Shown: positions 45,574 through 54,417, numbered from the stretch's first letter. The stretch is DNA of 64,000 nt from Adhaeribacter soli (GCF_008727925.1 NZ_VTWT01000011.1:62001-126000), one strand, 5' to 3'. Translations and numbers: made by a program. Notes: a model not told the origin generated them from the sequence alone.

Positions 45574-47220
45574 TCAATTTGAAAATTTGTGGGCCATAGG
45601 AAAAGCAGTGTGGTTTGCGGCCTTTTTAAAGGTGTGTTTCGATGAGTATTCCACAAGTTCCTGACTGTTCAGATCGGAACACTTCGGATTGGAGGAATTA
45701 ATAAAATGACAACCCAGATTTTGTTTTCTGTTTAAAGCTGCCCGGGTAATTAGCAATCCTACCTGGGCCAGGTTTTGCAGTTCCTGAAGCGCTAATGAAA
45801 AACCAGCCTGTTGCTTTGTTTGGGTGATTTCCGCAAGCAATTGTTCCAGTTCTCCGAGGCATAAACGCAAACCGGGAATGCTTCGCGCAATGCCTACATG
45901 CTCCCACATCAGTTGCTGAATTGCTGCTTTCTGCGCCTGAGTTTTTGAGGCAATATGCATATCAGTAGCCCGGCCTGGTACTTCCGGTAAAGGGTTGTCA
46001 AAATCTGAAAGTGTTTCCTTCCTGAATTCCAAAACTGCCGCCTCCGCCGAGGCAGAAGCAAAGATCCAGGCTTCCGGCAGCGAATTGCTGGCCAGCCGGT
46101 TGGCTCCGTGAATGCCCGTGCAAGCTGTTTCGCCGCAGCAATAGAGGTTTTTAATGGAAGTTCTTCCTGAAGCATCGGTAACTACGCCTCCACACATATA
46201 ATGCGCCGCCGGCACTACCGGAATCAGGTTAGTGGCCATGTCCAGGTTACTCTCATGGCAACGCGCATAAATTTTCGGAAAGCGGGTTTTTATTTCTTCC
46301 GAAGGTAAATGCCGGAGGTCTAAATACACGCAAGGCGAATCGGTTTTTTGCATTTCCTTCTGAATAGCCCGGGAAACCACATCGCGCGGCGCTAAAGAAC
46401 CCAGCGGATGCTGCTTTTTCATGAAGGCAATCCCGTCTGCATTCACCAGCTCGGCGCCAAAACCCCGCACTGCTTCGCTGATCAGGAAAGTTGGTTTGCC
46501 GGGGTCATAAAGCGAAGTAGGGTGAAACTGCACAAACTCCACATCTTTTATTTTTGCCCCAGCCCGGTAAGCCATGGCAAGGCCGTCGCCGGTAGCAACC
46601 TCCGGGTTTGTGGTATGCTGGTAAACCTGACCGGCACCGCCGCTGGCCAGCATTACTGCTTTCGCATAAATGGGGAAAATGCTCTCCTTCTCCGCTGAAA
46701 AAGCCTGAACGCCAATGCATTTTTTACCACTTTCTGAATTTTCTGAAAGCAGCAGATCGATGGCAAAATGATCTTCCAGCAGCGTAATATTTTTGTTTGC
46801 ACTAACTGCTTTTAATAGCGCCTGCTGAATGCTGAAACCGGTGTAATCGTGGGTATGCACAATGCGGTTTTGGCTGTGCCCTCCTTCCCGCCCTAAGTCT
46901 AAATTACCTTCCGGGCTTCGGGTGAAATTTACGCCCAGTTCCTGTAATTCCTGGATGCAAAGCGGCGCTTTTTCGGCCAGCAGGCGTACCATTTTTTCAT
47001 CGCACAATCCGGCCCCGGCCGTTAAAGTATCCTGCACGTGAACTTCGAACGTATCTTTTGGATCAGTTACGGCAGAAAGTCCGCCCTGGGCGTAGCTGGT
47101 ATTGGTCAGGTCGGCTTTTCCTTTGCAGATCACGCCTACAGTGCCGTGTTCCGCTACTTTCAGGGCGAAACCCAGGCCGCCAATGCCGCTGCCAATTACC
47201 AGAAAATCGAAGGAAAGCAT
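45574..47220 (-). CDS. nadB: L-aspartate oxidase
   Basis: The 548-residue flavoprotein oxidises L-aspartate to iminoaspartate, the first step of de novo NAD synthesis. The FAD-binding N-terminus is FLVIGSGIGGLGFALKVAE, with YAQGGLSAV and the active-site loop near QFHPTSLYDPG. GLYCCGE-type residues occur as NLYCCGETACTGIHGANRLA. Length matches NadB (about 530-550). It is downstream of nadA with a 218-base gap that contains an inverted repeat element, so expression may be partly uncoupled. Confidence 0.92.
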   Translation of the reverse strand: MLSFDFLVIGSGIGGLGFALKVAEHGTVGVICKGKADLTNTSYAQGGLSAVTDPKDTFEVHVQDTLTAGAGLCDEKMVRLLAEKAPLCIQELQELGVNFTRSPEGNLDLGREGGHSQNRIVHTHDYTGFSIQQALLKAVSANKNITLLEDHFAIDLLLSENSESGKKCIGVQAFSAEKESIFPIYAKAVMLASGGAGQVYQHTTNPEVATGDGLAMAYRAGAKIKDVEFVQFHPTSLYDPGKPTFLISEAVRGFGAELVNADGIAFMKKQHPLGSLAPRDVVSRAIQKEMQKTDSPCVYLDLRHLPSEEIKTRFPKIYARCHESNLDMATNLIPVVPAAHYMCGGVVTDASGRTSIKNLYCCGETACTGIHGANRLASNSLPEAWIFASASAEAAVLEFRKETLSDFDNPLPEVPGRATDMHIASKTQAQKAAIQQLMWEHVGIARSIPGLRLCLGELEQLLAEITQTKQQAGFSLALQELQNLAQVGLLITRAALNRKQNLGCHFINSSNPKCSDLNSQELVEYSSKHTFKKAANHTAFPMAHKFSN

Positions 47221-47250
47221 GATAAGAGGGAAGTGAATTTCTTGGTTTAA

Positions 47251-47401
47251 GTCATCCCGAGCTTGCCGAAGAAACTATCGCACATCGAGCCCAAACGATA
47301 GGCAATTTTTACAGCTACGCTGGGTCCTTTCGACTCTCGTCTCAGGAATGCTTAATTGCCATAGTAGTACCCGTTAGTTTCTTCGGCAAGCTCAGAATGA
47401 C
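47251..47401. repeat. GTCATCCCGAGC-type inverted repeat element between nadA and nadB
   Basis: GTCATCCCGAGCTTGCCGAA begins the left arm (47251-47276) and the inverted right arm is at 47376-47401. The arms match over about 23 of 26 bases. The element can form a hairpin in the nadA-nadB transcript. Confidence 0.85.
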
Positions 47402-47438
47402 CAAATATCTTACTGACGCAGGAATTGATTTTAATGTG

Positions 47439-48485
47439 TTAACTAAAAGCCAGCATCCGGTCTATCGGGGTAAACGCTTTGCGGATGATCTCTTCTTCCA
47501 GTTCAATGCGGTAAGCGGCTTCGGAAGGATTGCCGATGGCAAGTAAGGCTTCCAGCGTATTCTGGATGGTGATCGATTTCATGTGCGGGCATTTGATGCA
47601 GGGCACGATGAATTCTTTTTCCGGGTACATGCCGCGCAAGGTGGCCCCAAGGTCGCATTCGGACCCTAAAATGAACTGCCGTTTTTTACTTTCGCCTACG
47701 TAGCGGAGAATGTCAGAGGTGCTGCCTACCACGCCGCCGCCACGCTCCAGGGCTTCGGCAACAGTCTGGTCCGGAACTTCCCAGTGCACTAGAACATCAG
47801 CTTCCGGGTACATGAGCTGCAGGCCTTTGATCCGTTGAGGACTGAATTGTTCGTGCACTTCGCATTTACCATCCCACAGGATCAGTTCCTTGCCGGTTTC
47901 CGCTTTGATCTTTGCCTGTAAATTGCGACCCATAAAAACATCCGGCAGGAAAATGAGCTGGTCGCCTTCCATGGCGCGGGCAATGTCCATGGCGTTGCGC
48001 GAGGTACAGCAAATATCTACTTCGGCCTTGGTTTCGGCGTAAGTATTGATGTAGGCTACAACCGGCACCCCAGGGTATTGGGCTTTCAATTTGCGGACGT
48101 CGGCAGCGGTAATGCTTTCAGCTAAGGAACAACCAGCCAGCATGTTGGGTAGTAATACCTGCTTGGCTGGGTTCAGAATTTTAGCGGTTTCAGCCATGAA
48201 TTTTACGCCGCAGAAAATGATATTATCGGCCTGCACTTTGGTAGCCGCCACGCTTAAACCCAGCGAGTCGCCCACGAAATCGGCAATGCCGCCATCGGCT
48301 TCGGTTATCTGCAACTCGGCGGGCATGTAAAAGTGGGAGAGGACTACGGCGTTCTTTTCTTTCTTTAGTTTGCGAATTTCTTCTACGGCCGTTAAAAGCG
48401 CTTCGGAAGGGCCGGCTTCGCCGGGAGCCTGCATGGTGCGGAGTTTGGTTTCGAAGAGTTCGGTAGCGGTAAGGATTTCAGCCAT
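47439..48485 (-). CDS. nadA: Quinolinate synthase
   Basis: The 348-residue [4Fe-4S] enzyme condenses iminoaspartate with dihydroxyacetone phosphate to quinolinate. Candidate cluster cysteines are in IIFCGVKFMAETAK, LGSECDLGATLRG and VPCIKCPHMKSI. NAVVLSHFYMPAELQ is the usual N-terminal block. It starts 8 bases after the Rrf2-type gene on the same strand, so the two are co-transcribed. As an oxygen-sensitive Fe-S enzyme it is a sensible partner of an Fe-S-sensing regulator (inference). Confidence 0.93.
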   Translation of the reverse strand: MAEILTATELFETKLRTMQAPGEAGPSEALLTAVEEIRKLKKEKNAVVLSHFYMPAELQITEADGGIADFVGDSLGLSVAATKVQADNIIFCGVKFMAETAKILNPAKQVLLPNMLAGCSLAESITAADVRKLKAQYPGVPVVAYINTYAETKAEVDICCTSRNAMDIARAMEGDQLIFLPDVFMGRNLQAKIKAETGKELILWDGKCEVHEQFSPQRIKGLQLMYPEADVLVHWEVPDQTVAEALERGGGVVGSTSDILRYVGESKKRQFILGSECDLGATLRGMYPEKEFIVPCIKCPHMKSITIQNTLEALLAIGNPSEAAYRIELEEEIIRKAFTPIDRMLAFS

Positions 48486-48493
48486 TGGTAGTT

Positions 48494-48967
48494 TTATAAA
48501 GAAGTTTTCGGAGCGTTTTTAAAGTCGGGAAAATCGAGGTTGGTCAGGAAGGCTTCGCCGTTTTCGATGCTGGCAATGAGGTCCTGAATGGTGCGCTGGG
48601 AGAAAAGCCGGGCCAGGCCATCGCGGTAAATTTTAAAATCCTGGTGCAGCGGACACGGGTGGTTATCGGAGCATTTTTTCAAACCAAGGCCACAGCGTTT
48701 AAAAGCTTCCAGCCCGTCTATTTCCCGGATCACGTCCATAATAGTAATGGCGCGGGCCGGGCGTTCTAAAAAGAAGCCACCGTGCGGACCTTTGGTGGAG
48801 GCCAATAATCCTTTTCGCACAAGTTCCTGCAGAATTTTGCCAATAAACGCCATGGGAATATCAAGCTCCTGGGCCACCTCTTTTATGCCGATCTTTTTAT
48901 CCGGCGAGGCATGCAGCGCAAGGTAGATCATGGCGCGAAGGGCATATTCGGTGGTTTTAGTTAGCAT
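48494..48967 (-). CDS. Rrf2-family transcriptional regulator with Fe-S cysteine triad (IscR/NsrR-like)
   Basis: The 157-residue protein has an N-terminal winged helix (MLTKTTEYALRAMIYLALH, then PMAFIGKILQELVRKGLL and TKGPHGGFFLERP). Three cysteines at 92, 99 and 105 (CGLGLKKCSDNHPC) give a C-X6-C-X5-C pattern close to that of IscR and NsrR, which bind a [2Fe-2S] or [4Fe-4S] cluster. It heads a probable operon with nadA. The NO-defence cluster begins 400 bases away. It is therefore a candidate NO or Fe-S sensor for those genes, though the link is inference. A 9-bp inverted repeat lies about 150 bases upstream. Confidence 0.88.
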   Translation of the reverse strand: MLTKTTEYALRAMIYLALHASPDKKIGIKEVAQELDIPMAFIGKILQELVRKGLLASTKGPHGGFFLERPARAITIMDVIREIDGLEAFKRCGLGLKKCSDNHPCPLHQDFKIYRDGLARLFSQRTIQDLIASIENGEAFLTNLDFPDFKNAPKTSL

Positions 48968-49363
48968 TTTCTACAGTTTCTTATAAGCTTCAGTTTCTTT
49001 TTATCGGGAGTTTTGTGGCCGGAAACCCTAGCGTTTTCATGGTTTTCAGCGAGACCAACCTGTTTTCGTAAGCTTATTCTTTACCAAAGTTCAGGAGAAA
49101 CAGGTTGGCGGAAAATGCAAAATGTCACCCGCTCAGATGACATTTTACGCAGGGTTTTGTTTGGAATTACTTCGTTTTTTCTGGAATGCAGCCGGGATTA
49201 TTTCTGAAAATCTACTATTACATGAATGCTCAACTATAAAGATTTTCCGGAATTCTTTGTTCCGGTTTTCTTTCTTGTGGACACAGACGTTCGCAACCGG
49301 ATAGTTCCGGACACAGATGTCTTAAACAGTAGATAATGGATTACGGAGTTTTTATGCCCAGAA
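48968..49363. other. Intergenic region upstream of the Rrf2 gene
   Basis: It contains the inverted repeat at 49119-49146 and, at about 49268-49320, GGACACAGACG and CCGGACACAGATGTC words like those inside the 12.5-kb nested element. No gene is credible here. Confidence 0.6.
49119..49146. promoter_or_regulatory. Inverted repeat upstream of the Rrf2 gene
   Basis: AAAATGTCA at 49119-49127 is a perfect inverted match to TGACATTTT at 49138-49146 with 10 bases between. It is 150-180 bases from the ATG of the regulator. It may be an operator or only a hairpin. Confidence 0.4.
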
Positions 49364-49672
49364 TCATAGGGTTTTCTTATTCAGCGCTTCCACCATTTCG
49401 TGCGTTAACGCACTGCTGCTGGTTCCGTAGCCGTTTACCAGCGTGCCTTTAATATTGTGTTTGGAGGAAGAAACGGCGTAAATAATGGCTTCGTCGCCGG
49501 GGTCGGTCATGCCTTCGAAACGATAGGTTTTATCTACCGAAAACTCGTTGGGAAAGATCTGGAGGAGGTTGCCGTGGCACTCCAGACAATTTTCTTTCAG
49601 GTTGAAATCGGTGGTGTAACCTTCGCGCTGTAAATGGTCTAACACTTCGGTAAGAGTGGTCATCTGGATCAT
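49364..49672 (-). CDS. Small conserved protein of unknown function (about 102 aa)
   Basis: The ORF is open upstream to 49753, but a start there would overlap the next gene by 59 bases. The conserved part begins MIQMTTLTEVLDHLQREGY (ATG at 49672, or the next ATG at 49663). The pattern TTDFNL, CLECHG, FRFEGM-like YRFEGMTDPGDEAIIYA and VNGYG is shared by small Bacteroidota proteins that databases often label phosphoribosylpyrophosphate synthetase; no PRPP-binding motif is present, so that label looks wrong. It ends the probable operon of the metal-sulfur assembly gene. Confidence 0.72.
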   Translation of the reverse strand: MIQMTTLTEVLDHLQREGYTTDFNLKENCLECHGNLLQIFPNEFSVDKTYRFEGMTDPGDEAIIYAVSSSKHNIKGTLVNGYGTSSSALTHEMVEALNKKTL

Positions 49673-49694
49673 GGCATTACGGTTTAAGGTGAAA

Positions 49695-50069
49695 TTAATT
49701 GAAGAAGCGGTCCCAGATGCTGGTAGGTTTTTCATCCTGCTTCTTATTGCCAAAAAAGCCGCCGTCCAGTTGCCGCTGGCCTTCTTCGGTTATCATTTCA
49801 GGCTCCCAGGCCGGAAACCAGACCAGGTTTACTTTTACCGAATATTCAGGCAAATGGTGGTTCAGCAACTGGGTAACGTTGTTGGTTATGGTGTTGCTCA
49901 TGGGGCAGCCGGGCGTGGTGAGGGTCATGGTTACTTTTATCTCTTTATCTTCCGATAAACTGAGTTCGTAAACCAGACCCAGGTCCACAATATTTACGCC
50001 GATCTCCGGGTCAATTATTTGCTTCAGCAGTTCGTGGACCTGCTGTAAAATTTCAGATTCATTTTTCAT
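49695..50069 (-). CDS. Metal-sulfur cluster assembly factor (MIP18/DUF59, SufT/PaaD-like)
   Basis: The 124-residue protein has the MIP18-family core: IIDPEIGVNIVDLGLVYEL and TLTTPGCPMSNT with the conserved cysteine. Such proteins help to mature Fe-S proteins. It overlaps the end of the upstream membrane-protein gene by 11 bases, so the two are translationally linked. The role here is probably repair or maturation of Fe-S targets under NO stress, which is inference from context. Confidence 0.85.
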   Translation of the reverse strand: MKNESEILQQVHELLKQIIDPEIGVNIVDLGLVYELSLSEDKEIKVTMTLTTPGCPMSNTITNNVTQLLNHHLPEYSVKVNLVWFPAWEPEMITEEGQRQLDGGFFGNKKQDEKPTSIWDRFFN

Positions 50070-51405
50070 GGTAAACCTTTTTTGCAGAACCTACCGCCTG
50101 GTTTGTTCCGGGTGTATTATTTACTTCGTTCTGATTGGTAATGCTCATTAACAGCAGCCGGAAAACCTGGGTACAATAAAGCAGCGCGGTAATGACCAGC
50201 AGCGAGCCGCCAAATAAGATCAGTTTCCGGTTAAAAAGTGCCGTACCAGCCAGCAAGATCGTAAAGCCACCCAGATACGTGTAGTTCTGCATTTTTACCA
50301 ACCCGTCAGAATAAAGGTCTTTGGGTTGCGGTACCGGTTGTTTTCCCACCAGGTGCTGGTATTTGTGCATCCAGATAATGAAAGGAAGGGTTTTAAAAGT
50401 CTGCCCCAGAATTAAGGCCGAAATGAAGCCCATAAATATGGAAATGCCATAAACCAGGTACAGGTGCAGGCGCAGCTTTTCCGGCATATCTACCAGTTCG
50501 CTTACGGCCACTACGAGTATAATAGGCACTACCATTAATACCACGGCCAGCAACGATTGCTGCATGCCGGCATCCTGATTTTTTCGCACCCGTTTCCGGT
50601 AGGCATCCAGCACGAAGAGGCCAAACAGCAGCATGCCGGCGCCCACCATTAAGCCATATACATAATGGAAAGGCGAATGGAAGAAAAGATGGTCGGCAGC
50701 GAAAAGCAGCAGGCCCGCGTTAATGAGGTAATAACTGAAATGCAGCTTTTTAACCGAAACATGGTGACTCAGCAAAAACATGGGCAACAACTTGCTTCCC
50801 ACCCCAATTATGAGCAGCAGAAACCAGCCGGCCATACCCAGATGCGCGTGTAGTTTTAAGTAGTGCAAATGATCTTGTGGCAGGAACGGATACTGGAAAT
50901 TTACTGCCATCAGCAACCCGATCAGGCCCGTTATAAAAAGCCAGATGCCGGAAGTGGAAATGAAATCAGATTCGATGGCCCATTTCTTTACTTGTCGTAC
51001 CGTAAGCATTACGTTCAGGTTAAAAAGCAGGAAGGCCAGCACCAATGCACACGCCGAAATGTGCAGCGGCCAGCCCACCTGAAAATTCCAGAAAGACCAG
51101 GCAAGTAAAACCGTACCGGAACTCAGGAACGCAAACGTAATTTTAGCCAGTTTGCTGCTGTACAACGGTACTTCCAGAATAACCGGCAGCAGTTGGTAAA
51201 GCGCCCCGAAAATGATGGTGGTACCCCAGCCCAGCGCGGCTAAATGCGTAAGTGTAAGTAGTTTCGGGTGGAAAAAATGGCCGCCAAAGGCATCGGTAGA
51301 AAACAGCAAAAGCACGTTCAGGGCCAGGAAAGCCAGCGCCGCAAAAGCATAATGCGGCAACACTACCCATTTCCCGGTTTGCTGTTCTTTGCTGATAGTA
51401 TCCAT
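50059..51405 (-). CDS. Heme-copper-oxidase subunit-I-like membrane protein
   Basis: The 448-residue protein has about 12 membrane helices. Histidines sit inside helices in heme-ligand-like settings: H54 in LTLTHLAALGWGT and H186/H188 in LKLHAHLGMAGWF. It is usually labelled cytochrome c oxidase subunit I in related genomes, but the classical HPE motif and the His-His copper pair are not apparent, so I do not call it an oxidase. It starts 7 bases after the DUF2249 gene and overlaps the next gene. A role with heme or NO in this module is inferred. Confidence 0.7.
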   Translation of the reverse strand: MDTISKEQQTGKWVVLPHYAFAALAFLALNVLLLFSTDAFGGHFFHPKLLTLTHLAALGWGTTIIFGALYQLLPVILEVPLYSSKLAKITFAFLSSGTVLLAWSFWNFQVGWPLHISACALVLAFLLFNLNVMLTVRQVKKWAIESDFISTSGIWLFITGLIGLLMAVNFQYPFLPQDHLHYLKLHAHLGMAGWFLLLIIGVGSKLLPMFLLSHHVSVKKLHFSYYLINAGLLLFAADHLFFHSPFHYVYGLMVGAGMLLFGLFVLDAYRKRVRKNQDAGMQQSLLAVVLMVVPIILVVAVSELVDMPEKLRLHLYLVYGISIFMGFISALILGQTFKTLPFIIWMHKYQHLVGKQPVPQPKDLYSDGLVKMQNYTYLGGFTILLAGTALFNRKLILFGGSLLVITALLYCTQVFRLLLMSITNQNEVNNTPGTNQAVGSAKKVYHEK

Positions 51406-51412
51406 GGTGTTT

Positions 51413-52240
51413 TCAGATTTTATAAATAAGCAGTTTCACCTCGGTAGCCGAAGCTTCGTTTACGGACCAGGCAAAACCACGTTCGCTTAACTGCGGCAAC
51501 AGGTATTGCGGCACGCGACGGTGATGCACAAAAAGTGCTTCGTTTTCCTTAAGTTTCGGCAGCGTTTCCAGGATAGTCATCATGGGCAGGGGCATTTCCA
51601 GATCGCGTACATCCACTTCCTGCAACCGCCCTTCAAATTGCTCTAACGCTTCCGGAAAGGTTAAACCTGAAATTGCCGGTGCTGCCGGTTTTTCTGTGAC
51701 TTTTTCTTCAGTTTTGCTTATCGTTTTGTACAAATACGTGTGCACCAAACCGGGCCCGGAATTTTCCACGTAATGCGTAAAACCGCGTTTGGCTACAATG
51801 CTGAAAAGCGGGGTTGGCTCGAAGGTATTAAGGATGAGCAGCGCCTGGTTTGGCTCCAGTTTACCCAGCGCATCCATGATCAGGTTGAACGGATCGTTGC
51901 CCGTTGCGAGATCTTCGCGAACATCCAGTTTCACTACCTTCTCCGGCAGATCGGAAGGTTTCATGGTAGAAGGTTCTGGAGTTGGTTCCTGCATTTTTAC
52001 TATCGAAGCACTATCGTTTTCCGGCTCAAAACCCAGCGGCTGCAGCTTCACAAAGAAATCGGCAACGCTGGCATTTCCAATGCGCGCGGCATCGGCAATG
52101 GTAACCCGGCTGGCCAGCACTTTCCGCAGAATAGGGTTGCGTAATTTTTCAAAATGCGGATTGATGGACGCAATGGCATCGATGGCTTTCGGGTTTTCTT
52201 TTATAAGCGCCGAGATCTTCGTTTTTGAACTGATTTTCAT
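51413..52240 (-). CDS. DUF1858 plus two DUF2249 domains
   Basis: The 275-residue soluble protein begins with a DUF1858-like helical domain (KISALIKENPKAIDAIASIN, about 1-75). Two DUF2249 (TusA-like fold) modules follow: VVKLDVREDLATGNDPFNLI at about 105-180 and LQEVDVRDLEMPLPMMTI at about 205-275. DUF2249 proteins often occur with hemerythrins, RIC and nitrogen-oxide genes. The biochemical role is unknown. It sits 7 bases upstream of the heme-copper-like gene. Confidence 0.82.
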   Translation of the reverse strand: MKISSKTKISALIKENPKAIDAIASINPHFEKLRNPILRKVLASRVTIADAARIGNASVADFFVKLQPLGFEPENDSASIVKMQEPTPEPSTMKPSDLPEKVVKLDVREDLATGNDPFNLIMDALGKLEPNQALLILNTFEPTPLFSIVAKRGFTHYVENSGPGLVHTYLYKTISKTEEKVTEKPAAPAISGLTFPEALEQFEGRLQEVDVRDLEMPLPMMTILETLPKLKENEALFVHHRRVPQYLLPQLSERGFAWSVNEASATEVKLLIYKI

Positions 52241-52349
52241 AGCGTTTTCTTGTTTTGGTTACGCTGAATTTTGATCGGGTAAATTAGAAGAGCAGCATTT
52301 TACGCCGTTGTTGGTGTTTTTACTAACAACTTTGAACTGCAGCTAAAAA

Positions 52350-52504
52350 CCTCCCCCTAACCCCTCCAAAGGGGGACTTTCTGAGCCTTACGCCTTCACC
52401 AACAATCCTTTTTCAGCAGCCTCAAGTTTTTGATCAAATCACCAACAATGGCATGTGAAAATTATATCTGCTAAAAGTCCCCCTTTGGAGGGGGTAGGGG
52501 GAGG
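52350..52504. repeat. CCTCCCCCTAACCCCTCC-type inverted repeat element
   Basis: The arms at 52350-52380 and 52474-52504 are inverted copies with nearly full identity (CCTCCCCCTAACCCCTCC, AAAGGGGGACTTT parts). It lies between the hemerythrin and DUF2249 genes and may terminate or process their transcript. This is a known kind of dispersed repeat in Bacteroidota. Confidence 0.87.
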
Positions 52505-52532
52505 ACCGCGTTATCTGATAAACTTCAAATAA

Positions 52533-53030
52533 TTACTTCGGCGTTACCCAGAATTCCGGCTGAAAATTATCCTCCGTTTCGGCGTGTTCTTCCGCCAAAT
52601 GCTTGCCGATTTTCGCTAATTGATCCAGACTGGCTTGCTGCTCCATGTACGGGAAAAACGTGCGTTCTTCGTAGCGGATATGGTCGGTTAAATAACTTTG
52701 GAGCGTTTTAAAAACAGCTTCGGAAAAATCGGTTTTTGTCTCGATCCGGTCTATCAGTTCGCGCACTTTTTCATGATCTTTCAGAACTTTATTCCGGTGC
52801 AGATCGGTAGCGGGCAGAATGTTTAAAAGCAGGTCTTCTTCGGCCAGGAAATGCTCATGCAAGCCGGCATCCCAGAAATACAGCACGTAGTCGCGCAGGA
52901 TTTCCGGACTGGCATTTCTGGCTAAACCCTGTTTCAGTTTCCAGGCAAAAAGGAGCCCGAAATGATGTTCCCGGCTTAATGGTACCAGGTTCGGATCGCG
53001 CTTGATAGGTTTTTTAACGGCAGCTTCCAT
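52533..53030 (-). CDS. Hemerythrin-domain protein
   Basis: The 165-residue protein has a hemerythrin four-helix bundle with spaced His/Glu ligands: LSREHHFGLLFAWKL, LHEHFLAEED, LKDHEKVRELI and HIRYEERTFFPYME. Such proteins bind a di-iron site that holds O2 or NO. It follows the RIC gene by about 100 bases on the same strand, fitting a joint role in NO handling. Confidence 0.85.
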   Translation of the reverse strand: MEAAVKKPIKRDPNLVPLSREHHFGLLFAWKLKQGLARNASPEILRDYVLYFWDAGLHEHFLAEEDLLLNILPATDLHRNKVLKDHEKVRELIDRIETKTDFSEAVFKTLQSYLTDHIRYEERTFFPYMEQQASLDQLAKIGKHLAEEHAETEDNFQPEFWVTPK

Positions 53031-53134
53031 AACGATATCGTTTTCAGGTTAAAAACTCGGGTAATGAAAGAAGGCAGGACCAGCCGCACCCGGCCCCGCC
53101 AACTTCTCTCTCACTCAAACAATTACTTTTTTCC

Positions 53135-54088
53135 TTACACAAAAAGTTCTTTCTCCAGCGCAATTGCTTTCGGAAAGAGAATGTTGTTTTCCAGGTGAAT
53201 GTGGTTGAAAAGGTCGTCCTCGAACTCCTGAAGTTTGGAAAATGCTACGCGGTAAGTGGCGCAGGCATCGGCCGGTAATTCGTAGTTATTGGTCAGCGTC
53301 CGGATGGCTTCCATGGAGCTGCCGGCGGCTTCGTGTTCCATTTCCATCATGTTGATCGGGCTCTGAATGGTGCCAAAAGCCGGACGATCCATAGGGGTGC
53401 CGTTCTTTTTCGCTTCTTCCAGTTGCTTAATATAAGGGAACAGGATGCGCTCTTCTTTCGGCATGTGCGAAGTTAATTCCGCCGCTACGGCTGCAAAGTG
53501 TTTGGCAACTTCCAGCAATTCCGGGTGGCGGCCACCGTGCACGCGGGCAATTTTAGTAGTGTATTCGGTTAAGGCCGGGATGCTTTCCACTACGTAGGCG
53601 TGGTGCTTGTTTACGATGTAATCGCCTAAGAAGCCCAGGCCCCAATTGTCGTAATTTTCGGTTTTAGCAGCCGGCGTATCGGTAAAGGCGTTCAGTTCGC
53701 GTTCTACTTTATCGGCATCAATGCCTTTTTCTTCGCAGGCCGTGCGTACCGATTTTTTACCGCCGCAGCAGAAATCCAGACCATATTTTTTGAACACCTG
53801 AGCCTTGCGGTAATCTTTCGCAACCAGTTCGCCAATGGTTTCGCCTTCTTCGGCCGTATTTTTCGTGATGCGCACTTCCCAGATCTCCGGGCCTTGCTCC
53901 AGGTATTCCCATTTGAAAATATTGCCGCGTTCGCCCAGTAACTGGTAATAAACCGGTTTCGGGTCGTGGTCGTTGTGAATGATCAGGCTTTCGCCGCCCT
54001 GCAACTCGTCGAAACGCGCAAAAATAGTAGGGTGCTTCATGCGCGGTTCTAGGATGGTTACATCAATAAAGACTTCGGTAGTTTCCAT
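53135..54088 (-). CDS. DUF2249-RIC fusion: iron-sulfur cluster repair di-iron protein
   Basis: The 317-residue protein has an N-terminal DUF2249 domain (about 1-75, VFIDVTILEPRMKHPTIF) fused to a full RIC/ScdA/YtfE protein (about 80-317). The RIC part has the ScdA N-terminal motif FKKYGLDFCCGGKKSV and hemerythrin-like His/Glu ligands (NKHHAYV, RVHGGRHPEL, LTSHMPKEERILFPYI, MEMEHEAAG, HIHLENNILFPK). RIC repairs Fe-S clusters after NO or oxidative damage. The 5' region has a 9-bp perfect palindrome 41-66 bases before the ATG. It heads the minus-strand gene run 54.1-49.4 kb. Confidence 0.9.
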   Translation of the reverse strand: METTEVFIDVTILEPRMKHPTIFARFDELQGGESLIIHNDHDPKPVYYQLLGERGNIFKWEYLEQGPEIWEVRITKNTAEEGETIGELVAKDYRKAQVFKKYGLDFCCGGKKSVRTACEEKGIDADKVERELNAFTDTPAAKTENYDNWGLGFLGDYIVNKHHAYVVESIPALTEYTTKIARVHGGRHPELLEVAKHFAAVAAELTSHMPKEERILFPYIKQLEEAKKNGTPMDRPAFGTIQSPINMMEMEHEAAGSSMEAIRTLTNNYELPADACATYRVAFSKLQEFEDDLFNHIHLENNILFPKAIALEKELFV

Positions 54089-54128
54089 AATTTAAATGGG
54101 TTTTATGATGAATGTTCTTTGGTTTCAG

Positions 54129-54154
54129 AATAAAAGATGTTTTTGTCTTTTATT
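54129..54154. promoter_or_regulatory. Palindrome shared by the RIC and norC/thioredoxin promoters (candidate NO-responsive operator)
   Basis: AATAAAAGA and TCTTTTATT are perfect 9-base inverted arms around TGTTTTTG. The core AAGATGTTTTTGTCTT resembles AAGATGCATTTGTCTT at 60791-60806. AAGATGYATTT is the half-site of proteobacterial NsrR. The site lies 41-66 bases before the RIC ATG. Confidence 0.6.
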
Positions 54155-54364
54155 ATTCGTCAGGTTTTTAAATCTCCGTTTTGCTTGCGGAGTCCGCTAT
54201 TGCTTCAGCCTGACAATACAAATGTAACGGGTGAAAATGCGCTGCAGAATGACCTGCATCAAACTGAAAAGTGATAGATGTCAGCGGAAAAAATATATTT
54301 TCTGATATGGCGGTGGGGGCTGTGGATTTCTTTTTTGGAAGAAGATTTTACCTTTCAGCAGTGG

Positions 54365-54416
54365 TTTAAAATTCTTGTAGCGTAGGGTTTAAACCCTACG
54401 CTACAAGAATTTTAAA
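54365..54416. repeat. 52-bp perfect palindrome with no spacer
   Basis: The arms of 26 bases at 54365-54390 and 54391-54416 are perfect inverted copies, centred on GGGTTTAAACCC. The arm includes TTGTAGCGTAGGG, related to the outer arms at 12487-12723 and to 58023-58064. Confidence 0.9.
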
Positions 54417-54417
54417 A

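Noticed and set aside
49673-49753. Longer start for the small protein at 49364-49672
   Set aside because: The extra 27 residues are not conserved-looking and would overlap the assembly-factor gene by 59 bases.
50059-51405. Calling this protein a true cytochrome c oxidase subunit I
   Set aside because: The copper-ligand HPE and His-His motifs are not apparent, so only a heme-copper-like label is supported.
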